A DNA stretch of 64,000 nucleotides from positions 2,623,014-2,687,013 of the forward strand of contig NC_021313.1 in NCBI RefSeq assembly GCF_000403645.1. Direction: 5' to 3'. Below the pieces are notes generated by a model. It worked only from the letters and a program-made list of their open reading frames with translations. It made no database searches and had not been told where the DNA came from. The DNA is from Salinarchaeum sp. Harcht-Bsk1. Lineage in GTDB: Archaea; Halobacteriota; Halobacteria; Halobacteriales; Salinarchaeaceae. Below, one piece after another: positions 26,569 to 35,146 of this stretch (positions are counted from its first letter, which is position 1; each line of letters begins with the position of its first letter). The position numbers were made by a program, and so were the translations under genes.

Positions 26569-26952
26569 TCAGTTTCACTACGAGGAGACGACGGCCGTTC
26601 CAGTGGAGGACAGCGAAATCGACCTCGAGAAGGCTCGGCGGGGGACGAGACTCCTGCTCGAGGCAATCGGGGAGGAACCCAACGAGGCCCCGCTAACCGA
26701 GACGTTTGAACGGCGGGGTCCCGAAATACTTGCGACACTGACCGAGGGAACGCGCGAAACCGCCAAACCCGACCTTCGAACCTTCGAGGCCGATGCCGAC
26801 GAACTCGTCGTCAAGACGGAGATCCCCATCTACAGTCTCTGCGAGCATCATCTGCTCCCGTTCTTCGGCGTCGCGCATATTGACTACCGTCCCGGTGAGG
26901 AGATCGTCGGACTCTCGAAACTTCCCGCTACGTGCGCTGGCATTCACGCCGG
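26558..26952 (+). pseudogene. folE: GTP cyclohydrolase I, frameshifted and truncated
   Basis: The frame from ATG 26558 (MTDNQFHYEET) gives a clear FolE N-terminal part: ARRGTRLLLEAIGE, the zinc/active-site block IPIYSLCEHHLLPFFGVAHI and VGLSKLP. After that the frame breaks. Restoring one C in the CCC at 26924-26926 gives SKLPRYVRWHSRR, as in intact enzymes, so a 1-nt deletion is present. Even in the corrected frame the rest of the enzyme, including the later zinc Cys, is missing. FolE makes dihydroneopterin triphosphate for pterin or deazaguanine synthesis; this copy cannot. A different frame downstream (26953-27137) contains VALGHIHKEAA, perhaps a fragment of another gene. Confidence 0.75.
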
Positions 26953-27160
26953 AAAGTACGATTTCGATCGACGCCGTGGCGCTCGGTCACATTCACAAGG
27001 AAGCTGCGGCGACGTTCAGGCAGTGCACGGCGTTTTGTAACGGGGCGACGGAGCGGTTGACTGCTGACCTCGAGCCGAGCGTGGACACGATTACTATCGA
27101 AGACGGCGAACTGTCGCGCACCCCGCACCGACTTTGATATTCACGCGGTCACGGTGGTAG

Positions 27161-30100
27161 TTACAGTTCCGTGCTCGCCCAGTCGAGCAGTTCGTCGACG
27201 TCTATCCGTGTTACCGTCCGGTGAGGGACGTCGCCGGTGTCGGTGAAGATGAGGGCGATGGTGACGTGCTCGGCGTCTGGATCGTTCTGGAAGAGTGCGC
27301 CGGCGTAGGCGAGGAGCTGTGGTAGATAGTGCTCGGTGTAGCTCGCGATGGATTCGCCGTCGAGGTCGCTTGTTTTGTAGTCGGCGACGAGGTAACCTGT
27401 GTCAGTGACGGAGAGGTGATCGATGTCGCCAACGACTTTGGCGGCGTCCAGGTCCAGCGTGACGGTGAGTTCGGCGTGACGAGAGCGGATCTCGTGCATA
27501 GCTTCGAGCTCGTCGAGTGCGGTGAGTCCGGCGTCAGCGTGACGCTCGATGAGGCTGATGTCGGTTTCGGTGAGTGCGTCGGGATCGTCGACGCTGCGGC
27601 GAATGATGGTTGGCCAGTCCTCGCGTGGCGGGGTGAGTTCGCAGAGTTTGTGGACGATCGTGCCGAGCGTGGCACTGTTGATGGCGGGGTCGGCGTCGAT
27701 GTGCTCGGGTCCGGTTCCGTCCCCGCCATCTTCCTGGAGGAGATCTGGGCGGGATTGGGTGTCTGCGAGTTGGTCGCGAAATTGGGAGGCTGAGAGGCGT
27801 TGTTTCGCGGGTTGCCGGGCGGGTTCGGGGAGTTCGATGTCGGTTGGGACGGCGTCGTCTCCGCCTGGTGGGGTCCAGTCGCCGGGTTCTGGTGGGCGGC
27901 GGATCGTGTACTGCCCTTCGTCGAGGTCGGCGGTGATTGCGTCGTGCTGGGAGAGTTGCGGGACGAGGTCCGGGATGTCGAGCATCGTGGGTTGGACCCA
28001 ATCTTGCCAGGAACTGGCGTCGGCCCAGTCGCCGGCGTCGGATAATCCAGATTCCGTATCGTCGTCGATGCTGTGCGTGCCGGTGAGGACGAGGTGGTCG
28101 CGGGCGCGTGTGGCGGCGACGTAGAGGAGGCGGCGTTGCTCGGCGCGTTCGCGGTCGCGGTAGTGTTCGCGGACGTGCGTGTACATCGCGGAGTTCGTAT
28201 CGTCGAACACGGTGTCGATGCTCGGTGCTTTCAATCCGAGGAGGGGCTCGTCGTTGATGCGTTCGAAGTGAGCTTTGGTGATGCGTGATTGGTGGTTGAA
28301 TCCGCGGGTGATCTCGGGAACGATCACGATCGGGAATTCGAGGCCTTTCGCGGAATGAATGGTGCGGAGCTGGACGCCGTCGATGTCGCCGGGGATGGTT
28401 GCTTCGCTCGGGTCGTCGGTGCCGTCGCGGGCGCGTTGGATTCGGTTGAGGAGCGCGGTGACGGATCGGGCGTTGCCTTCCTCCCAGTTGCGGAGTTGTT
28501 GGCGGAATTTTTCGACGTTGGCGACGGCTTGCTGCGGGCGGTCGTCGGCACCGATGCTGACGAGATACGCGGTGTCGTCGATGACGCGGGAGATGAGGGC
28601 GCTCCACTGTCCGACGGCCGGGTCCGGGCCGGTGCCGGCGTCGGTGCGCCACTCGCGGATCTGCTCGCGGGCGGCTTGCAGTTCGGGCGTCGCGGTTTCG
28701 AGAGCGTTCCACAGTGCCGTGTCGGCGGTGTATGCGTTGGCGAGTTCGTTGTCGGTGAAGCCGAACAGCGGGGAGCGCAGGACGCCGTACAGCGGGATGT
28801 CGGCGTGCGGGTCTTCGAGCACGCGGAGCAGGTTGATGAGTGGGCGGACTTCCGGCGTGTCGTAGAAGCCGCTGCCGGCGAGGTTCGTGTACGGGATGTT
28901 CTCGGCGTCGAGTGCGCGTTCGAACGCGTCGAGGCGGCGGGATGATCGGAACAGGAGTGCGACGTGCTCGGGTTGCGCGGTGACGTATTCCTCAGCGTCC
29001 GGGCCGTACACCTCGGTGTCGCCGGCGAAGAGGTTCGTGAGGTGCGCGGTGACGGCCGTGGCTTCGCGTTCGGCGCGGGAGAGGTACTCGTCGTCCGTGA
29101 ACCACGTGTCCTCGAGGCCGAGCGCGGCGTCTGCGTCTTCGTCGTCGGGGACGACCAGGTACTCGACGGTGCCGTCGACGTCGGGGCCGTCCGGGCGTTC
29201 GGCGGTGAGGCGTTGCGGCTCGGCTTCGTACGGTTCGTGGGTGCTGTCGTCTTCCCGACCGGCGGGTTGGAGGAGTTCCTCGAACAGGTCGTTGATCGTG
29301 TCGAGGGTGGGTGCGACGGTGCGGAAGTTCCCGGTGAGTTCGAGGTCTCCGTCGACGCCGGCCGGGTTGTCGTCGATGAGCGTGGTGCGGGCGTCGCGGA
29401 ACTGCGTGACGTCGGCATCGCGGAACCGGTAGATGCTCTGTTTTTCGTCGCCGACGAGGAACACGTTCTGCCCGTCGAATCGGTCAGGGTCGTCGCCGCT
29501 TAACAGTTTGATGAGCTGCCATTGCCGCGGGTCGGTGTCCTGGACTTCGTCGACCATGATGTACTCGAACTCCTCACGGAGTGTGCGGCGCGCGTCGTCG
29601 TTGGTTTCGAGGAAGTCGATGGCGCCGGTGATGAGGTCGGAGTAGTCCAGTGCGGTGCGGCGTCGTTTCCGGCGTTCGTACTCGGCGCGGGTGACCTGGA
29701 AGACGCGGGCGAGTGCGATGGCTTGCCTGGCAGCGTTCCGTTCGACGGCGGGGTCGTGATCGAGATTCCGATCTTCGGGTTCGACGAGCGCGGTGAGTTT
29801 GTCGAGCGCGTCTTGAAGCGCGTCTTGCTCGGTTTCGTGGCCGTTCCCGTGCCAGTTCCCTTTGGTGCCTGCGTAGTAGTGGGATCTCGAGTACAGGGTG
29901 CCGGCGTTGCTCGTGACGCCGTTGGCGAGGGTGAGGAAGAATCGTTGCCGGTCGGCTGCGGTTCCGTCGTCGGTGTGCGCGCGAGTCTCGGTGAGGATGC
30001 CGGCGAGGTCCTCGAGGAGTTCCCTCCCGTTGTCGTCGGCCGGGACGTCGAGATCCTCCGCAGCGATGCGGCGTATCTCTTCGATGGCGGTTTGCGCGTC

Positions 30101-30868
30101 TTGGTTGTCCATGAGCTGGTCGGCCTCGGTGACCGGGATGGAGACGTCGATGAACTCCGCGCAGTACGCTTGATATGCTTCGGCGGTGCTGTCGGCCCAC
30201 CGGTCGGCCCACTCGGTGCTGTCCGGGCGTTCGCTGAACAGGCTGGTGAGCGCCGAGTGCAGTGTCGATCGGGAGTACAGTTGGGTGAGCGTGGCGAGCT
30301 CGTCGTGCGTGTCCCACGGCCATTCCGCAGTGTGGGTTTGCTCGTTCTGGTCGCGTGGGGCGAGGCGTCCGGCCGGCGCTGGCGGGCCGTTTTCGACGCC
30401 GTACTGGTCGAGCACGGCCGTGACGGTCTCGCTCAGCAGGTCGTCTGCGTCGCCTTCGTCGAGCGTTTCGAATTCGGGGTGGACGTCGGCTTCGACGGCG
30501 AACTCGCGGAGGATGCGGCTGCAGAACGCGTGGATCGTGTGGATGTACGCGTCTTCGAGATCGTCTTTCGCGGTCCGCCACCGGTCGTACTCGTCGCCGG
30601 TGGCGTCGGCGAGTTCCTCGTCGATCACGTCCCGGATCTCGTCGCGGAGTTCGCTGGTCGCGTCGGTCGTGAACGTGAGCGTCGGGACGTTTTGCGGCCC
30701 GATGTCCGGGTTGGATGCCAGGATCTCCCGGTACCTTTCTTTGAGCGTCGTTGTTTTGCCGGTGCCGGCGCCGGCCGTGATTGCGATGTTCCGGTCGAGT
30801 TTCAGCGCGTCTTGCTGCTCGTCGGTGAGTGACACGTCCGCTTCGTCCGCTGAAGCGTCTTCACGCAT
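27161..30868 (-). CDS. AddA/RecB-like helicase-nuclease
   Basis: This is a 1235-aa UvrD-superfamily (SF1) helicase. Walker A is AGAGTGKTT (residues 32-40); motif II is MVDEVQDTDPRQW; later motifs include VFLVGDEKQSIYRFRDAD and QLRTIHSAKGLEFPIVIVPE, and the C-terminal motif is RLLYVAATRARDHLVLTG. The C-terminus is a RecB-type PD-(D/E)XK nuclease: VVGDIDHL with Asp near 1150, VADYKTS (Asp 1163, Lys 1165) and YLPQLLAYAG. It unwinds and resects double-strand ends as a partner of the AddB-like subunit. ATG 30868 is chosen because it overlaps the AddB-like stop by 8 nt. AddAB is mainly bacterial, and in archaea it suggests transfer or a defence/repair role. Confidence 0.88.
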   Translation of the reverse strand: MREDASADEADVSLTDEQQDALKLDRNIAITAGAGTGKTTTLKERYREILASNPDIGPQNVPTLTFTTDATSELRDEIRDVIDEELADATGDEYDRWRTAKDDLEDAYIHTIHAFCSRILREFAVEADVHPEFETLDEGDADDLLSETVTAVLDQYGVENGPPAPAGRLAPRDQNEQTHTAEWPWDTHDELATLTQLYSRSTLHSALTSLFSERPDSTEWADRWADSTAEAYQAYCAEFIDVSIPVTEADQLMDNQDAQTAIEEIRRIAAEDLDVPADDNGRELLEDLAGILTETRAHTDDGTAADRQRFFLTLANGVTSNAGTLYSRSHYYAGTKGNWHGNGHETEQDALQDALDKLTALVEPEDRNLDHDPAVERNAARQAIALARVFQVTRAEYERRKRRRTALDYSDLITGAIDFLETNDDARRTLREEFEYIMVDEVQDTDPRQWQLIKLLSGDDPDRFDGQNVFLVGDEKQSIYRFRDADVTQFRDARTTLIDDNPAGVDGDLELTGNFRTVAPTLDTINDLFEELLQPAGREDDSTHEPYEAEPQRLTAERPDGPDVDGTVEYLVVPDDEDADAALGLEDTWFTDDEYLSRAEREATAVTAHLTNLFAGDTEVYGPDAEEYVTAQPEHVALLFRSSRRLDAFERALDAENIPYTNLAGSGFYDTPEVRPLINLLRVLEDPHADIPLYGVLRSPLFGFTDNELANAYTADTALWNALETATPELQAAREQIREWRTDAGTGPDPAVGQWSALISRVIDDTAYLVSIGADDRPQQAVANVEKFRQQLRNWEEGNARSVTALLNRIQRARDGTDDPSEATIPGDIDGVQLRTIHSAKGLEFPIVIVPEITRGFNHQSRITKAHFERINDEPLLGLKAPSIDTVFDDTNSAMYTHVREHYRDRERAEQRRLLYVAATRARDHLVLTGTHSIDDDTESGLSDAGDWADASSWQDWVQPTMLDIPDLVPQLSQHDAITADLDEGQYTIRRPPEPGDWTPPGGDDAVPTDIELPEPARQPAKQRLSASQFRDQLADTQSRPDLLQEDGGDGTGPEHIDADPAINSATLGTIVHKLCELTPPREDWPTIIRRSVDDPDALTETDISLIERHADAGLTALDELEAMHEIRSRHAELTVTLDLDAAKVVGDIDHLSVTDTGYLVADYKTSDLDGESIASYTEHYLPQLLAYAGALFQNDPDAEHVTIALIFTDTGDVPHRTVTRIDVDELLDWASTEL

Positions 30869-33800
30869 CGGTGTCACCCCCAGGAAGTTCGTCCAGCACG
30901 TCCCCTGCGCCGGCGCCCGCGGGAACGTACGCGTGGTGCCCGGTGTCGGTGACGTGATCGACCACGTCGTATCGGCGGTGGTGTCGAACGTCGCAAATGT
31001 CGCTGAACTCGCAGTAGGAGCACTGTGCAGTGCGTTCACCGACGACAGCCGGGTGGAACGCGCCATTCTCGATCGCTCCTGTGACCGCGTCGAGTCGGTC
31101 CGGGATCACGTCGGTGATGAACGCGTCGTAGTCGATGTCGTCGAACCGGTCGGCGAGGCTGCGCCGCGGTTTGACCTGCGGGTTGTCGTTGATGACGTAG
31201 TACCGTGCGGCGACGTCGGACGGGGTGAGGTCGGTGTCGACGAGTTCCGGGGCGGCGAGTGAGTAGATTGGGAGTTGGAAGTCGATCCCGTCGCGCGCCT
31301 GGTTTTCTCGTCGTCGTGCCCCGTTGACGCTGGATGCTTTGTAGTCGAAGACGGTGAGTCCGTCGGGCGTGGTGTCGACGCGGTCGACGATCCCGCCGAC
31401 TGGAACGGTGCGGCCGTCCGGGAGTTGCACGCCGTCGTCGTCGCCGAGTTCTGCTTCGAAGTAGCTGGGTCGGTGCCCGTCTTCGGCGAAGTCGAGTTCC
31501 GTGTCGAGGAACTGCGCGAACGTGCCGGAAGGGTCGTCGGTGCTGTCGTTGCCCGGCGGGGAGTAGTACTCGTTTTCGGTCGGGGAGGCCAGGCCGCTGA
31601 ACAGTGCGTGCAGGGTTTTCTCGCCGAACACGTCGTGCAGCGAGACGTCTTCATCGTCGACGGCGTCTCGTGCCGCGGCGAGGAGGCCTTGCTCGAGATC
31701 ATGCTGGTCGTGGTCGGTCAGGTCGACGGGGTCGCCGGGTTCGGTTTGGAGGTCGCGGTAGAATGTTTCGACGGTTTCGTGGACGACCGAGCCGAGCGTC
31801 AACGGGTCGATGCCTGGTTCGATGTCGTCCTCCTCGTCGAGACCCCACCCGGTGCTGAGGAGGTATTTGAACCCGCACTTGGCGTACTTCGTGAGGCGAC
31901 TGTAACTGTACGGCGCGCGCGTCAGCTTCCCGTCCAGCGATTCTATCGATCCCGTTGTGAGTTGCCCGTCGTGGGCGGTGAGTTCCTGGACGCCGCGGTG
32001 CGCGCCGCATTCCGCGCCGCGCGTCGCAGTTGCAACGAACGCGTCGGTGACGTGCCCGTTCTCTCGAGCTGCTGCGAGGGCTGGTTCTAGCGCTGCCGGA
32101 GGTGCGCCGGCCATGTCGCGTTGCAGGTCTTCTCTCGATGCGCGTGGCTCGTCGTGAAGGGTTCCAGTCGGTTCCAAGCCGGTGACGCGGGCGAGTTCGT
32201 CGACGAACGGTGAGACGAGTAACGGATCGTCGTCGATCGTCGTTTCTGGTGTCGTGATGTGGACGCGCTGTGCGTTCCCGATGAGCGTCCCGAACCGGTA
32301 CCGGTCCACGTCTCGTTGCGCATGGCGTTCGAACACGCCGAGTTGCTCGCCCAGAGTTTGGAAGAACCGTGGGCGCGTTTCGCTACCGGAGAGGTGCTGT
32401 GCCGTCGCACCGAGCACATACAGTTCCTCGAAATCCGCGCCCGGCGCGTCCTGGAGTCCGATGATTTCGACGTTCCCGGCAGTCACCTGGGTTGGCGACG
32501 GAACGCGGACACCTTCGAGTGCTGTCCCGACTTCGCCGAGCGGGTCATCGGGATCGAATTCCTCGCAAACGGTCTGGACGGACTCCAGGATTGCGTCGAC
32601 GCGACGCACGGCTCTGGCCTCGTACCCGGCGTTGAAATCAGCATTCTCATCGAGCGTCTCCACCGTACTTTCGAGCCCGATATGCCCGAGCAACTCGCGG
32701 ACTGCCGGGACAACAGCATCGGCCTCCGCCTCCCGAACAGCGGCGACGCGGTCGAGGAAGGCATCGATGCCGGAAGCGGACGCGTCGAGTTCGTCGACAT
32801 ACGCGTCGATCGCGGTCGTGTACAGGCGGCGCTGGACGTCCGCGAGTTCGACCGCGTCCGTCCCTGGGATGTCGACGAGCGGGTTGGTTGCCAGTTCTGC
32901 GATGCGGTCGCTGCGCGGGTACTCACAGCACTCGATGGCGTCCAGGACGGCGCGGCCGGCGTACGTTCGTTCGAGCAGGATGCTGACCTTGTACGCGTGA
33001 TCGATGCCGTACGCGTCGAACACGTCCGCGATCCCATCCCGGTAGGAGAGCAACCCGGGAGCGAGTACGAGCAAGTCGTCTGGCTGCCGATCGGTGGTTG
33101 CGAGTTCCTCGCGGATGCGCCGGGCGACGTGACGGATTTCTCGATCCGGTGTCGGCGCTTCGTGCCAGGACAGCTCCGCGGGCGGGGCGTCAGGCGTCTC
33201 GACTGGCTGGTACAGGCGTGTCGTGACGTCTCGAAGCGGGAGCGGATCGGCTGCTTCGACGCGTTCCTCCTCGAACCCCATGCCGCGTAGCGCAGCGATC
33301 GTGTCAGCTACGGCCGTGCTGATACCGGCCGTCGGTGCTTCCGGCGTGACGGTCGGCATGAGGACGCGGACGGGGAAGTCCTCCGCAAGCCGCTCGATGA
33401 CAGCGAGCTCGGTCGCTGACGGGTCCTCGAGATTAGAGATGACGATCGCATCGAGATGCGGCAGCACAGTCCTCAAAGACTGGTCGGTCTCTGCGACGGC
33501 GGCGAGTTTCTCGTTTTGTGTCTTCGACTCTGGGTGCGCGATGCGTCCGCGAAGCTCCAGATACCCTTCGAACACCTCGGTGAGAACCGTTTGCTGGTGC
33601 TGGGTACAGGTACTCGAATCGAGTCGATCTTCGAGGGTTGCGATGTCTCGGACGCCGTCGGCTTCGAGCTCCCGCAACAGCTCAGAAATCGACGGCGTGT
33701 GCTGGCCGGCGTCGCGAAGCACGTCGTTCTCGTCGAGTCGGTGGAGCGCTTGCTCGATCGTGCGGCGTCGTTCGAGCGTTTCGATTCCGGGATACGGGCC

Positions 33801-34031
33801 GTACAGTCGCTCGTGAATCGTGAGCGCGAAATCGGCGATTCCGGTGACGGTCAGGCGAAGTGCATCGTGCTCCTCGCGCCACGCGGTAGCGATCGCGTCG
33901 CGCTGGTGGGCGTTGGATTCGAGAAATACTGCGCTCTCTGGTGATTCTGCAGTGTTCGTATCGAGCCAGTTGAAGGCGTGATCTCGAAGGGCAGTGTAGG
34001 ACGGACTATAGCAGATGCATCCCCCAACCAT
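30861..34031 (-). CDS. AddB-like nuclease subunit with predicted Fe-S cluster
   Basis: This is a 1056-aa partner of the AddA-like protein. The N-terminus (MVGGCICYSPSYTALRD) has no GxxGxGKT, so its helicase domain is probably not an ATPase. The C-terminal nuclease has VGGIVDRVD (Asp near 883), VFDYKAS (Asp 896, Lys 898) and FQLPIYSLA. Four Cys frame the nuclease: Cys 719 in AKCGFKYLL and Cys 1004, 1007 and 1013 in CSYCEFSDIC. This is the 4Fe-4S arrangement of AddB and Cas4. It is encoded first and translationally coupled to the AddA-like gene. The start is ATG 34031; the frame extends further but becomes basic. Confidence 0.85.
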   Translation of the reverse strand: MVGGCICYSPSYTALRDHAFNWLDTNTAESPESAVFLESNAHQRDAIATAWREEHDALRLTVTGIADFALTIHERLYGPYPGIETLERRRTIEQALHRLDENDVLRDAGQHTPSISELLRELEADGVRDIATLEDRLDSSTCTQHQQTVLTEVFEGYLELRGRIAHPESKTQNEKLAAVAETDQSLRTVLPHLDAIVISNLEDPSATELAVIERLAEDFPVRVLMPTVTPEAPTAGISTAVADTIAALRGMGFEEERVEAADPLPLRDVTTRLYQPVETPDAPPAELSWHEAPTPDREIRHVARRIREELATTDRQPDDLLVLAPGLLSYRDGIADVFDAYGIDHAYKVSILLERTYAGRAVLDAIECCEYPRSDRIAELATNPLVDIPGTDAVELADVQRRLYTTAIDAYVDELDASASGIDAFLDRVAAVREAEADAVVPAVRELLGHIGLESTVETLDENADFNAGYEARAVRRVDAILESVQTVCEEFDPDDPLGEVGTALEGVRVPSPTQVTAGNVEIIGLQDAPGADFEELYVLGATAQHLSGSETRPRFFQTLGEQLGVFERHAQRDVDRYRFGTLIGNAQRVHITTPETTIDDDPLLVSPFVDELARVTGLEPTGTLHDEPRASREDLQRDMAGAPPAALEPALAAARENGHVTDAFVATATRGAECGAHRGVQELTAHDGQLTTGSIESLDGKLTRAPYSYSRLTKYAKCGFKYLLSTGWGLDEEDDIEPGIDPLTLGSVVHETVETFYRDLQTEPGDPVDLTDHDQHDLEQGLLAAARDAVDDEDVSLHDVFGEKTLHALFSGLASPTENEYYSPPGNDSTDDPSGTFAQFLDTELDFAEDGHRPSYFEAELGDDDGVQLPDGRTVPVGGIVDRVDTTPDGLTVFDYKASSVNGARRRENQARDGIDFQLPIYSLAAPELVDTDLTPSDVAARYYVINDNPQVKPRRSLADRFDDIDYDAFITDVIPDRLDAVTGAIENGAFHPAVVGERTAQCSYCEFSDICDVRHHRRYDVVDHVTDTGHHAYVPAGAGAGDVLDELPGGDTDA

Positions 34032-34154
34032 TGGATGGACAGTGAGTCGCTGGCGACCTACTTGGGGATTGTGGCGAGGGTTCCTCCGCCCGCTCCGACA
34101 CCTCGACATTCGGCCGTGTTATTTCAGGGGCTGAAAGACCGCACTGAACTACGT

Positions 34155-34520
34155 TCACTCCAGTTGGCGAACGTCGTCCTGGACTTTGTCCATCTTGCAC
34201 TCGACGCAGAGGTCCTCGGCGAAACAGGAGACGTTGTCGTAGGGACAGTCGTAGTCTTCGACGTCGACGCCCTGGCGGAGTTTCTCCTGTTTCCAGATCG
34301 ACTCCCACGTGTCGATGTCCATGGCTGTCGAGGAAAATACCGTGTCACCGTCTTTGTCTACGATCTTGGTCACTGCGTCCGTGAATCGGTGTTCTTTCGC
34401 GATGTCGATCGCCTCGACGTAAGACGAACACCGTTCGACTCGTTTCCCGGTGTCGTCGTCGAGGATCCGGACCGTGACGCTTCCATCGTAGCTCTCGGTC
34501 GGCCCTTCCCGATCGTTCAT
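34155..34520 (-). CDS. Hypothetical protein with Cys-rich C-terminus
   Basis: This is a 121-aa acidic protein. The first part alternates strands and helices (SVTVRILDDDTGKRVERCSS, EAIDIAKEHRFTDAVTKIVD, DGDTVFSS). The C-terminus carries four clustered cysteines (DYDCPYDNVSCFAEDLCVEC), a likely zinc or metal site. It lies between the AddB-like gene and the CARF-like gene, transcribed toward AddB. No family is recognised. ATG 34520 is the first start and is preceded by AT-rich sequence. Confidence 0.65.
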   Translation of the reverse strand: MNDREGPTESYDGSVTVRILDDDTGKRVERCSSYVEAIDIAKEHRFTDAVTKIVDKDGDTVFSSTAMDIDTWESIWKQEKLRQGVDVEDYDCPYDNVSCFAEDLCVECKMDKVQDDVRQLE

Positions 34521-34538
34521 TTATATTACAAACGGGTG

Positions 34539-34646
34539 ATGGTCCCAATAACGTTCTGCCCAAACTGCGGCGTCTCCAAGTCGATCGGTCACGCCGAACC
34601 AGGCTTCGAACGAGGTTTCTCTGTTGCCAACCGCCACCATGGTTAA
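34539..34646 (+). CDS. Possible 35-aa CPNCG peptide
   Basis: The frame ATG 34539 to TAA 34644-34646 encodes 35 residues, starting MVPITFCPNCGVSKSIG, with a single CxxC knuckle. It lies directly upstream of the CARF-like gene and overlaps the TATA-like element proposed for it. It may be a small zinc protein, a remnant or chance; there is no SD sequence. Confidence 0.22.
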   Translation: MVPITFCPNCGVSKSIGHAEPGFERGFSVANRHHG

Positions 34647-34672
34647 TGTCGGTTGGCGTGAACGCGTACCGT

Positions 34673-35146
34673 ATGACTCGAACGTGGGTGACTACCGCGA
34701 GTACGAACGTGGAGGCGGTGGTCAATAGCCTGACAGCGGCCTGTGACAACGGGTTCGTGCCCGACGAGATCCACGCACTTTCTCTCCCCGCGATCGAGGC
34801 GGAAGTCGAGGAGGCACTGACGTTCGCGGAGCGGACTGTCGAAGCCTACGGTGGCGATTCTCCGTCCGTGTTCAGAACGGAAATCGACGACGAGATAGCG
34901 TTCGGCGAGATTCAGGAACACGTCCAATCAGTCGTGAAGGCAGCCGGGGACGATGATGCGGTCGCTGTCGACATCACACCAGGCCGGAAATTCATGTCGG
35001 CGATCGCGTTCGCGGCCGGGATGCGGTACGGTGCCGATCACGTGTACTACCTGTACATCTCTTCGACGGAGAATTACTTCGGGCGACTGTACCCGGAGAT
35101 TCCGCGCACCGCGACGCAACTCTACGATCTCACGGAGGGATACTGA
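34673..35146 (+). CDS. CARF-like (Rossmann) ligand-sensing protein
   Basis: This is a 157-aa single-domain protein. The N-terminal strand-loop-helix (TWVTTASTNVEAVVNSL) matches the first CARF motif region. After an alternating alpha/beta core comes VAVDITPGRKFMSAIAFAAG (residues 98-116), the position and pattern of the CARF signature usually written (D/N)xTGGTKxM. Then comes the strand DHVYYLYIS. CARF domains bind cyclic oligoadenylates made by type III CRISPR complexes and switch on attached nucleases. Here the nuclease is a separate PIN-like protein whose ATG overlaps this stop codon (TGATG). ATG 34673 is preferred over 34646 because the domain starts there. No cas gene is nearby. The CARF assignment rests on motif reading only. 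Confidence 0.7.
   Translation: MTRTWVTTASTNVEAVVNSLTAACDNGFVPDEIHALSLPAIEAEVEEALTFAERTVEAYGGDSPSVFRTEIDDEIAFGEIQEHVQSVVKAAGDDDAVAVDITPGRKFMSAIAFAAGMRYGADHVYYLYISSTENYFGRLYPEIPRTATQLYDLTEGY

Noticed and set aside
27549-30832. Long plus-strand frames opposite the AddA-like gene (up to 436 codons)
   Set aside because: They are the antisense of a clearly recognisable helicase; in GC-rich haloarchaeal DNA the opposite strand stays open by codon bias. Their sequences have no domain.
33978-34646. 222-codon plus frame upstream of the CARF-like gene
   Set aside because: It mostly runs antisense to the AddB-like start and the Cys-rich hypothetical gene; only its last 35 codons (from ATG 34539) are kept as a weak candidate.
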